Below are positions 53,910 through 64,000 of a stretch of DNA of 64,000 nucleotides, piece by piece (position 1 is the first letter of the stretch; every line of letters starts with the position of its first letter). This DNA comes from Pegea sp. RAD2-039 (lineage: Eukaryota > Chordata > Thaliacea > Salpida > Salpidae): the NCBI GenBank assembly GCA_034620365.1, contig JAQGEQ010000048.1, forward strand, positions 434,001 to 498,000, written 5' to 3'. Made by a program: the position numbers and the translations under genes. A model generated the notes under the pieces. It had not been told where the DNA came from and did no database searches. It saw nothing but the letters and a program-made list of their open reading frames with translations.

Positions 53910-56900
53910 TGAAGAGCTCCATGAACGAAAAGTCAACTGAATGTTACTGGCCAAATTATTCGGAAACTGAATTTTTTTCAAAATATTTTTGTTTCTACTT
54001 TCAAATCTTCCATTTTAATTCCGTTTTTATTCTTCCAACTTTAGTTTTTGTTACTGATAATATTTTTCTAATTATCTTATCGATAAAGGCAATAACTTTT
54101 GACAAGTTTTGAAAGTTTATTATTCACTAGATTAGTATTATTTGGACTATTTCAGTAATTTGCTGAAATTTTTATCTTAGTTTGGATTGCAGAGATTTTA
54201 TCAAAAACTTTATGAATTAGCTTTGAACTCGATAAAAAGTACTTTCTGTGTATCTTTAAGACCTATAAAATAATTTTTACGATTGCGTAAATAAATTTGA
54301 TATCAAATGCTAGAAAGGTGGTTTAAACTCTATATAGAGCAAAAACTTTAGTAAAATGTTGATGGGCGACAATGATTTACAAAAAAGTCAATAAATTGTT
54401 GTCATTCAGACAAGCTTTGCTCCAGAAGATTAAAGTTGCTTGGAGGCTTCCTTACAGCAACTAGTGTATCCAAACAGATTGTAAAACATCTACTTGATGG
54501 TACTCTATTTGCTAGTAATGGTCAACAGATTTTGAGTATTATATTACAAAGCTAAGTTACTTACATACAAACAACTACTTGATGATAGCTATCATAGTAG
54601 TAGTAATCTATAGCTGACTTAACGGATACTTCCGCTAGGGGTATTTTCCTTCTTAGCTAGAAAAACATTACTATTGATTTTTTCGAAAAAACTCATTAGT
54701 ATTTTTCAAAAATTTGCAAATTCTTACTTTAATGATTTAACAAGTAATTTTTGTTGTTGAAATCTTTTTCTTCATTGGATGAAAATATAGTTAATAACTT
54801 ATTACCGAAGCCAGATAACTTCACTTTTTAAAAATTGTATTTATCTACTGCCAATGAATGTAAAAGTTATATTCTTATAAAATTTTACTGAGTTTAATGA
54901 TAAAATTAGTTTCAGTTCTTTTATAACTACATTCTATACCTTTCAACTAAAAACTTTATTTTATATCTTTTGATAACATACTTTCTGTTATAACTGCATT
55001 TTTTTGTAAAGTGCGCATGCCACAGAAATTGCTTGCTCCTAGTAATAAGTTTCGATTCTGATTCACTTGTATTCATAAAAGAGTCAATAGTTAAGTTGCT
55101 TTCAACATTCCAAATGGTTCGAAACGAAACAAGCATAAATAGATTAAACTAAAATATTGTCATTAATCGAAATAAACAATTATAAATATCTCTACAGTAC
55201 AGTTATTAAAAATTTATTGATAAAACTATTTGAAAACGCTAGATGAAAAAGCTTTGCAAAAAACTAAGTTTTTGTATTTTTACTTCTTGAAAATCGTATA
55301 CGGAGGTTTAATTTTTTTAAGATAAAAAGTCTGAATGGGTTTACAGTTTCAAAAAACCTATTTTAAATTTTACATTTTAATAGTTTTTAGTTACTTGGTA
55401 TTAAAATGTTTCATGTTATACTTTAAGTCTTAAAAATATCTCGTCATCTTTTACAATAATGCAACTTAATCTGATGAAATACTACACCAAACTCGCTAAG
55501 CATTGTAAAAACTACTTCCTCTTTTTATTTAAAGCACTTTGAATTAATTTTAAAGAGGTTAGAAGTCTTAATTTTAAATCTATATTTGATCATCAATTCC
55601 AAATAGCTAGTATTTTCTTCACTTTTTGACATGTAAGGTCTTTGCAAGAGATTCAAATTTGGTTTATAAGATCTTATAAAAGATGACATTGAAATTATAA
55701 AAAAGGTGCACATTGAAATCGATAATTCCAAATCAATATCATTTGGTATAAAAATGTATAAAGAATTGTAGATTGAATTGACCTGTTTCACTGACTCGTA
55801 TAAATTATTAGTCTTATGCGATTCATTAATTGCAATATTTCTAACATAGAATGCTAGATTTACTTGCAAACTTTATCTAAGTTTTCATTTAAGCAACCAA
55901 AAATAAAATGTATATTTTAATTGATCAGTCAATAGACTTCAATTGGAACTGACATACTTAAAAGCTTTTCAGTAAAAATAAACTAGTTTATGTGACTTGA
56001 AATATCTAAATTTGATTTACATTTAAGAAGTCTGCTTTCGATAAAATATCTTGATAAGTATAAAGATAAGAACAGGTTACATTTGGTGTAAGTAAGATAT
56101 ATTGATCTGTTTAACATATTATCTTTATTTATCCTTGCTCATTGATAAGATATTTCACCAGCTCATCACAAAAAATAAAAGATTTTTGCATCAAATTAAG
56201 TTTATCAAAAACGAAGAAACTCGGAGAAAATAAATAACAATCCAGTAAGAAATGTTAGCTATAGTACACCTAAAACAGTTTATAAGTCGTTTGTAATCCT
56301 CGAAAGTTTTTAAAAACTTTACATTATAGTTTCTTGTTTGTTATTCGCTGCATTAAAACAAATTTAAACTTTTTTAGGATAAAAATATGCGAGTTGAAAG
56401 TTAGAATTTGTTTATTTGCTATCCATTTGGTATATCTATACCAAAATTTCTACTTTGTCAATTAAAATATTCAGACAGGTAAGTGATGTAATAAATCAAT
56501 TATAGCATCATTGCAGTTTTAAATTTTTCGAGGTTCATTAAAATTAATAGTTTTTAAGTTATCATATCTACCGTTTTACCACCATGCTGTACATAAAATA
56601 CCTAAAATTCTACTAGAAAATCAATTTTAGTATTTTTCATAACTTGCTTTTTCCGCGTAATTAAATATTTTCTTAATACTTCAGGATGTTTAGTGGGGCA
56701 TGTACTTAAAATAAGCCACTACAGCTTGTATGCAAGTTGAAGAAAAATATATTAATTTAAATTTTGGAAGGAAACTATGTATAATATTTTGTTTTCACAA
56801 TATGTTACGTCTCATTAAGCTAAGTAAATTTAAAGCAGGCTTGACTGGTAAAATAAGGTTTTAAATTTTCAAACAATCTACTTTAAAGGTTAAGAAATTG

Positions 56901-59900
56901 TTAAGAAATATGTCTTGCTCTAGAAACGTTGTGATAGCTTCACAATTTATTTTATAGATATCCTGACAATCTTAAATACGATCTCATAATATTACATCAA
57001 ATTTACTTCGCAGTGTTTCCACTGCTACTTGTTTAATATTTCTTCTTTTAATTATCTAAGATAATGTAGACATCAACTTTACAAAAATTTACCTAAAATT
57101 TTAATATTTCAGAAATGTTATCGAGAAAATACCGTTTTTTTCATTTAAGTTTAGCTAATATTAAGATGTTTCTTAGTCTGTTTTTAATATAGCTATTACC
57201 AAATATTTCTATTGTTTATTGGAATTAATAAAATTTCATCATTTGAACTATCATGAATATCTTTTAATCAAAAGTTCAATCTGTACAAGAAATATTCTTG
57301 AATAAAGATATAAATCAATAATATAACTTTTTGTTACTTAATTTACCGTTGCGAAATTGCTTCCAATAGCAAACAACGCAAACAAAAAAACAAGAATCTT
57401 TTGTAATATTAAAAATTTGTAAAGTTGATTAATTTAAAATGAAAAAAGGATAATTATTTTTAAAGAATGTTTCAAAATTAGTTTTTGTAATTCAGCATCT
57501 ATGGAAGCTCTAATCCATGCACCTCTTTTGTTATTAATTAGGACATAACAACGTTATAAGCTAAAAAAATTTATTGTAAAGGCCACAAAAATTAAAAAAA
57601 GCTATTTTAACAAACAATTTTTGTTAGATTTTTGCAACATTCTACAAAGTTGGTTTCTAGAAGTTCTCAAAAACGATTGTTGCTCTTTAACAATTATTTT
57701 ACTACAGACCACCTTCTACATTCAATTGTTTTTCAAAAAGATCTAATTACTTTTATAATCAGCATTTTAACGTACTCAAAAGTTCTTTGTGCTTTCTGAT
57801 ATTATTTTTATGTAATGTTGTAATAGTTGTTCATTAAGTCTGTATCAGCCTTTTTTTTTTACATTCTCATTATATCTTAAGTTTTTTACAATGTACTCTA
57901 ATAAGCGACGTAAGCTGTTTTTTAGCGTATATCTGTAAATGTTTAGTTTTTGCACATTTGAGATTTCTTAACAAAAGTATTTGCTAAAAATAGATTGCCT
58001 GACATCAAAAAGTTTACACAAATTGATAGTAACTGCTAAATACGGCTTTCTTTCGACGAATCGGTATTGACAGCTTAACAGCATTTAAGTAAATGGAAAG
58101 TTTCTTTAAAATTAATTAACGATATTGTCAGTAGTCTGTTTCTATGGATATTCTGGTTTTTATTTTTTTATCAAATTAATATCAATATTTCTTTTTAACG
58201 ATGAATTAGTTATAAAATTACTGACATAAATATTCAATAAATCAAAAAATGTTCAGTTAAGGTTACACTTATCAATCTTTATCAAAAAATTTCTTCCTAA
58301 AATTTATTTTTATGTTCTGAAGAGTGGCAGATAGGTAACTTTCTAATTAAATTTTCTTGAAAAGCAATCACCAGATCAGTTACTTTACTGATCATTAAGA
58401 TGCTACTTAGATCAACAAGCAAGAGATTTATCACTGAAGTTTTTACAAGTTAAGGTGTTTAATTGACTCAAAATACTTTTTATAAGATTGTTGTACTAAA
58501 AATGACTTGAGCCATTGTACAAATAGAAGCTTCCACAAAAGTCTGCAGTCAATTGATTTATACATTTTAATAAAATTTTTACGAAAAATCAATAAACTTT
58601 TAGCTGTTGATATATTGAGCATAAGCTTATAAATAAGCAAACAAAAATAACTAGTTGTATAAACGAGACTTTTTAATCTACGCGAATATATCAAATTTAC
58701 ACCGAAAAGTTATATTAAAATTTTAATCATTTTTTAACTGTCGGATAATTGAAGTTTTAATAAAGTAAAGCAAACATAGATTTTTTAGTATCAGTAAATT
58801 ACTTATTACCTTAAAAATGTTCTACTAAATAAGGCTTTAAGTAAACATTATTACTTTTAGAAGCATTAGCACTTGATAAACAAAATAATATTTTTGTAGG
58901 ATTTGCTTTTGCTTTCAACTTACTGGTAAAATATTTTATTAAGATTTTTTTCAACTTTTTCTTCATGTGTTTACCTAAAACAATTAGATATTTCCTCAAA
59001 AAATTTTCCTTCTAAAAATATTTATATTAATAAGGATCAGAGTTAGTTAAATTACATTTTTGCTTACTGGATGTTTTTGTGATTAATTAGATCCTTTTAA
59101 ATTGCCGACATCAATTCATTATTTAAGGTTTGATTTATCTTCCCATCTGAGCACACTTTGTTACTTTTTCGAATACTTTTTTGATTACCAATCTAACCAC
59201 AAATCCTAAATCATTGAAATTATCTTGTTCAAAGTATAAAATAAGCTTTCTTATTTTAATTACATAAAAATATAGAAAAAGCCTTATAAAATAATTATTA
59301 TAGTTATGAGAGAAAATTTTAATTTTATTCAAAAGGTGCAACTTAGCGTCGAATACAAGTTTAGTAAATTTCTCTAGTACTTCTTTAAATATTTTAATAG
59401 TGATTAAGCTGTAAGTAATACAGTTTAAACAACATTACAAAGCTTTTTTAGTTTTGTTTTTTACACTCTTATAAAACCTACTTAAATTTTATAATTAAAA
59501 AAACCTCAAGCATCATGTAAAAGTGCTAACTCAAAATTTTGAAAAATATCAAAAATAGGAGGATGAAAACCGTCAGCGGCTTAAAACCACTAAAATTGAT
59601 TTGATTGAAACAAATTTGGTCTTTTCTGAATAAATTATGCAAAAATATCTTATCACAAGTCATAGTATAAATGCCAATTCAGCTATACTGTCGGAAAACA
59701 GAACAAACAGAACTGAAATTCATTTGAATACAGTAAAAAACTGATGATTAGTAGGAGCTGTAGTGATGTAGTGCTTCAGGCTTGCAAGTTTTAGCTGTAA
59801 CCACTCGTACATAAAAAGAAATGATTTTATTAAGAGCTTATTATAAAAATGATTTATTTCCAAAAAACGACTGTTTGTAACCCGTCTGCAGCACACATAT

Positions 59901-60215
59901 TTACAGCGCTCATAAAAACTTAGAAAAGCTGAGACGAACGCTAAAACTGTAAAACAACTCTATTCAATATTTATTTTTATAAATTTATTTGAAGTTATTT
60001 GGTTTGATTAAAGTTCTTGATATTTTATATTTATAATGAAATATTCCGATCATTTAGAAACGATCATTTAGTTTTAAAATTACAACATTTATAGAAATCG
60101 ATAAGTGCTGAGCTGATGCTCAGCAAGTTAGTTAATGATCAATCAAATAATCAGTCTGCTACATTCCCACACATAGCTCTACTTAAAATGAGAAACTAGT
60201 CGAAGTACTCGAGCC
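53910..60215. other. Gene-free AT-rich DNA
   Basis: No supported exon. The 114-aa minus-strand frame at 55525-55869 is about the longest expected by chance here and has no domain. Frames at 54927, 58443, 58811 and 59135 are K/I/F-rich and similar in nature. Confidence 0.4.
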
Positions 60216-60218
60216 AAA

Positions 60219-60224
60219 TTTATT
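60219..60224 (-). terminator. Polyadenylation signal AATAAA for the 60284-60501 exon candidate
   Basis: TTTATT on + (AATAAA on minus) lies 60 bases past the TGA at 60284, supporting a real 3' end on the minus strand. Confidence 0.4.
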
Positions 60225-60283
60225 CTTCATCAACACAATGAACTTCATTTTCTCCTCAATTACAATTTCTCTATCCACCAAAA

Positions 60284-60501
60284 TCACGATAGATTATTTG
60301 AAGATATCAATTGAAAATAATCTCTAAGAGCTGAATGAGAAGTTTCCGACCAAGCTCTTCTCTTTTCCATCTCCATCATCACACTATCAAAAAGATCCTT
60401 GCTCAGCAGCGATAGGTCTTCAAAAACCCCCTCCTCAATAGCCCCAGTATTCTTACTCTGCACACAACGCAATTTTTTACGCCTTTTGCTGAGCTTTGTG
60501 A
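60284..60501 (-). CDS. Candidate terminal exon of an unidentified minus-strand gene
   Basis: A pyrimidine-rich tract and TTACCAG precede a frame of 71 codons ending in TGA. It contains a basic cluster SKRRKK (nuclear-localisation-like) and a helical acidic/basic stretch (FEDLSLLSKDLFDSVMMEME, then KRRAWSETSHSALRDYFQLI). Amino-acid composition is balanced, unlike the random frames nearby, and an AATAAA follows at 60 bases. I do not recognise the family. Upstream exons were not found with confidence. The frame 60672-60989 (FYKKLQNEIFQQKVDL...) might contribute one. If the acceptor is wrong this may be only a conserved-looking chance frame. Confidence 0.35.
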
Positions 60502-61982
60502 CTGGTAACCATAACGACGACGTAAGATGATACGAAAAAGAGCAAAAAATAAAGAGAAAAGGGTCGAAGCGATACGCGCCAGCGGGATAAACGGTTTGAA
60601 AACTAACAAAGGCGTGTCAGAAGTGAGAACGTCGTGCTCTTTTTGTATTCATTTGAGCTTTTAGCTGATTTTCACCATCTCTTGTCGTCTGTGTGAGTTG
60701 ACCGTTTAGTTTGAATCACAAAAGAAATGATGATTATCAACCAGCGGGCAGCCCTTGCGCAATCTTTTTCTGCATCTCTGTCTGCTGCTCGCTGCGTGTA
60801 AGGAAAAAAGGGGACAATGATGAAGAAAAGAGTTGTGAATGTTGGATTTCCCCAGCCAAAATTTTCAAACTTTAATAAATCAGAGATAACATTGTTTCTG
60901 AGTTCAGATGGAAAATTCTCTGTTGAAAGATCCACTTTTTGTTGGAATATTTCATTTTGAAGTTTTTTGTAAAAGTCATTGAAATTCAAAGGGAAGAAAT
61001 TAGATGAAAAATTATAAAAAAACAGTTTGTCGGAACACTCTTAAATCATACTTTTATGCTTCTCAAATTACTGTTGATTGTTTAACAGAAGGAAGGATAC
61101 AAGCATTGAAACTTTCAACATGAATTATTAATTTTGTTCTTGAAAAATATCACAACTTAAAAGTATCCAAAACGAGATGGGTAGCACAAAATTAGTTGTA
61201 TTTTCATATGTAGAAAAATAATAGAAGTTTGCACCATATTTCACTTGGATTTTGAAATATTATTTTAACTTTTCTATTCTAACGACATACTTGTCAAGCT
61301 GTACCATCAAACTTGATACAAATTGAAGTTTTAACATCTTGGTAAAAACACCCCGCGCTTTTAGGCACTTGAGTTTCTTTTTAAACATATAAGAATGTTT
61401 TTGAATGACGGGTGGATATCATTCTGTAGTCCATCAACTTCAAATAAAGTTACGTAACTAAAACCATCAAGTCCAATCTCGTTCAAAAACTATTACAAAT
61501 CACAGCTTAAAACCGTATTTGTGAAATAAAAATGACAAAACACTCATCATTTCAAGTATACTTCCTGAACATTTGACGTTCTCACCAAAAACTCTTCCCA
61601 TAATTCATGTAGTTAGAATTTTCTAAAAAATGTTGTGTATACTAACAAGTAATAAGGCATGACATTGGCATACTATATATAGTATTGAATAGCTATGCCA
61701 ACATCTTGCCATAGAACAAGTAGTAGTAAACGAACTAATGCTGCAGAGTCTATTCAAACAATCCATGCATCAATTTTCAACGAGTTTCGAAGTTGAGTAT
61801 ATTAAGCTTTTCACTAACAACAAAGTTTCTTGTATTCGTATACTTTCGAAACTGATTGGTACATCTATTTATAGAAATTTAAGAACTGTAAGAGCAGATA
61901 AGATATCAAACAAAGTTAGAAAAATCGCCTTAACTCATTAATACTGCTTCTTGTGATTGAGCACGAAAAAGAAGTTACTTAC
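60502..61982. other. Mixed-composition DNA upstream of the 60284 exon candidate
   Basis: The part up to about 60.9 kb is richer in G, C and CpG (for example CGATACGCGCCAGCGGG). Its minus strand carries overlapping frames, so it may hold exons or a promoter, but none is provable. The remainder is AT-rich. The + strand frame 61738-61941 is unrecognised. Confidence 0.3.
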
Positions 61983-62260
61983 CTCAGGGTAGGCAACAAA
62001 ACTACCTTGTAAAGTTGAAGTACCGGTGCTCACCAGCCTTTTTCATTTTTTCCTTTCGCGCCCTGGCGAATTTAATGCACGCGTTGGCACAATCATATTC
62101 AGCTCTAGTTCAGTCTTTTTCTCTTTCCTACTCCCGTTGAAGAGTGTTTGTGTTCAGGTTCTCACTATTCTGCTAGACCGTCGATACTGTAAAATCGTGC
62201 AAATCCAAAAAGAGAGAGGTTGCTCTCGGCAAATGTGAGCAACAGACCGTAGGTTCATTA
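61983..62260 (-). promoter_or_regulatory. Possible 5' exon/promoter of a minus-strand gene
   Basis: This segment has clearly more CpG than the surrounding DNA. It includes TTTCGCGCC (62054-62062), a match to the E2F consensus. On the minus strand it ends at CCTGAG|GTAAGT (61983), a full consensus splice donor. It contains only short upstream frames, so it would be a non-coding first exon, perhaps of the gene ending at 60284. Confidence 0.25.
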
Positions 62261-64000
62261 GTTCTGGCTACGAATAATTTACCTGCCAGCTTCGCTTTTC
62301 TTATTCAAAAATAAAAAGACAAAAAATCATCGCTAAAAGTCAATAACTTGGCTCCGTTTGATGCTTATATTCCAATTAATTATCAATTAACTTGATTTAT
62401 ATCTTACACTTGTACATTTGGTTCACAGTTTGGAATTTTTTGATCTTACACTGTATATTTTGATTAGAAAGATGGAGCTCATATTTGAGTGATATTGTAA
62501 AGTATAGGAGTGGATGATAAGACAGCTGAAAAACGCGCCAATATTTTAAGTGTATTATTCTAAGCATATATATAGGGTTGTTGCAAAAAATATTTTCCAA
62601 ATTTAGTTCTTATGATATCTTTACACCGCTGACTTAATAATTAGTTCTTTGAAAGCTTGAATTGATCATCTGAGGTTGAATGCCCGATTTTGTTTGTTTC
62701 AAAGAGCACCTGAAACACAAAATGGAATGTGGAAACGATAAAACGGCTTGTAGTTAAAACTCTATTTCTGTTACTGAGTATTTTCGATTAACTTTAAAGA
62801 ACAACTAGATGGGTCTTATTTTATGAAATTATGGAAGATATCGCGTGCAGATATTGCCAACTTTTAATCCCAAAAGCAGACTAAATTTTATTTCCAATAT
62901 AAAAAGGCTTGAAAACGAGCTTTTGAAACGATAAGGCGTAAAGTTTATTTTTAGTAAGATGAATGATTTTGAAAGCTTATGTAAACAGAATTATCATAAA
63001 AAGTTTACTAAGTGAAGATCACATCTGCTTGGAAATATGATAAATTATTTTTTATAACTAAGCGATTGTTAAGCTCACCAAAGGTTAAGATTTATTGTAA
63101 TTTATAATATAAATCAAAGCAATTCAATTTTAGAAGAATATTAGAAAAAGTAACTTGAAAGGATAAGTCATATCAGCATTTTAAAAAAAATTGTCAAGCT
63201 GTGGATACTGATAAACAAAACCACATAAAATTACATAAATTAAGTTATCTCTAACTTTTCGCTGCTTTCTGACGTAATGATGGTTAGTAATGCTTTGTCA
63301 TTACTTTACAAAAAATTGCCCTTTTCAATCGTACGTAAAGATCGATCATACAGCTCAGCTGTTACTAATTGATATCCAACTTTTTAGTACTCTTTAAAAC
63401 TGGCCCAAAAGATGAAGATGTTGTACATGAGATGAAATTTCTAAAACTTCTAAAAAATTAAACTTACATCGGTAAGTAGAAAGTAGTTCTGTTGGTTCTC
63501 AATCAATTTAGCTAAAAATTAAATTACTTCTTGGCTTTTTATCAAGCTTCGACAAAACGCTAAATACCACGCCTGATAGGCAAACTAAGCTCGCTTGAAA
63601 GAGTTTAGCTAATATTTACCAGCCGTTATTACAATGTGCTGTGATCGGAGCTTGTCCATTTTTAAACTTCGAAAAAAGAACAGCTTGAAAAATGCGAAGA
63701 GTTTTTTGCTCAATAAATATTAGTTGAATACACGATAAAAGACAATGGACTTCGCCTAGGCTACACCAACACCTTAAAAGCGAAAATTGCTAATCCTAAA
63801 ACGCTTCGTTTCTATGTACTCATATTGGCGGGAAAGATATAAAGGAGTAACGGACCAAGAAGTCCAGCTCTTTAACTTCATTTATATTGTGTGATGTAAG
63901 AAAGGAGAAAGATTAGTTGAAAGTAAACGGAAACTGATTTCTTTCTTTTTATTAGAAAGTGAAAGATTATTTGTTCTTTGACAAAATCGAACCCTGATTT
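62261..64000. other. Gene-free AT-rich DNA to the window end
   Basis: No exon, tRNA or repeat is supported. A TATA-like GATATAAAG (about 63836) followed by a GTAAGA about 60 bases on could mark a + strand first exon running out of the window, but nothing else supports it. Confidence 0.35.

Noticed and set aside
55525-55869. 114-aa minus-strand frame
   Set aside because: The longest run expected by chance at this AT content; I/N/S/K-rich, no splice context, no recognisable domain.
63980-64000. GGTTCGATTT on the minus strand resembling a tRNA T-loop
   Set aside because: No pairing T-stem, no A box and no acceptor stem could be found, so no tRNA is called.

Overview
This window reads as nuclear DNA of an invertebrate animal. 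It is very AT-rich throughout, and its genes are split by many GT-AG introns (the shortest I can prove are 50 and 51 bases; others run to kilobases). The encoded proteins are animal-specific: a heterotrimeric G-protein beta subunit, a long-form TSC22/Bunched regulator, an SLC4A11-type transporter and the mitochondrial complex II subunit SDHD. The G-beta intron positions match the pattern I know from vertebrates. I cannot name the phylum from sequence alone. There is no bacterial gene, operon, CRISPR array or tRNA gene that I can support.

All four secure genes lie on the minus strand. From left to right: 1-6100 is intergenic or 3' UTR sequence with one weak transposon-like fragment. 6101-9863 holds the nine-exon G-beta gene. 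9864-16100 is long AT-rich DNA, probably 5' UTR intron and intergenic, and contains a decayed copy of mitochondrial nad1 near 13165-13410. 16450-16900 has two small open frames on opposite strands. 17246-25072 holds the ten-exon TSC22-family gene, whose TSC box is internal and is followed by about 390 residues of glutamine-rich tail. 25073-31165 is non-coding. 31166-38306 holds the 21-exon SLC4A11-like gene, with one GC-AG intron. 43077-44698 holds the four-exon SDHD gene.

The right third is mostly gene-poor. Its most interesting content is a duplicated unit of about 0.7 kb (48892-49588 and 52324-52992). Each copy has a TATA-containing promoter-like block followed by two imperfect hairpins of pre-miRNA size. 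The hairpins keep their fold despite substitutions, including a compensatory change, and no protein frame is present. An exact 31-base segment is inverted between the copies. I regard this as a candidate undescribed structured RNA gene pair. Farther right are two unidentified minus-strand coding candidates (53523-53909 and 60284-60501) and a CpG-richer segment with a consensus splice donor and an E2F-like site near 62.0-62.3 kb.

The genes do not form a functional cluster. G-beta acts in receptor signalling at the membrane, the TSC22 protein in transcription or growth control, SLC4A11 in ion transport at the plasma membrane, and SDHD in the inner mitochondrial membrane. Exon boundaries below were set by hand from splice dinucleotides, reading-frame continuity and remembered family sequences. 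In all four main genes the exon lengths sum to an intact frame.
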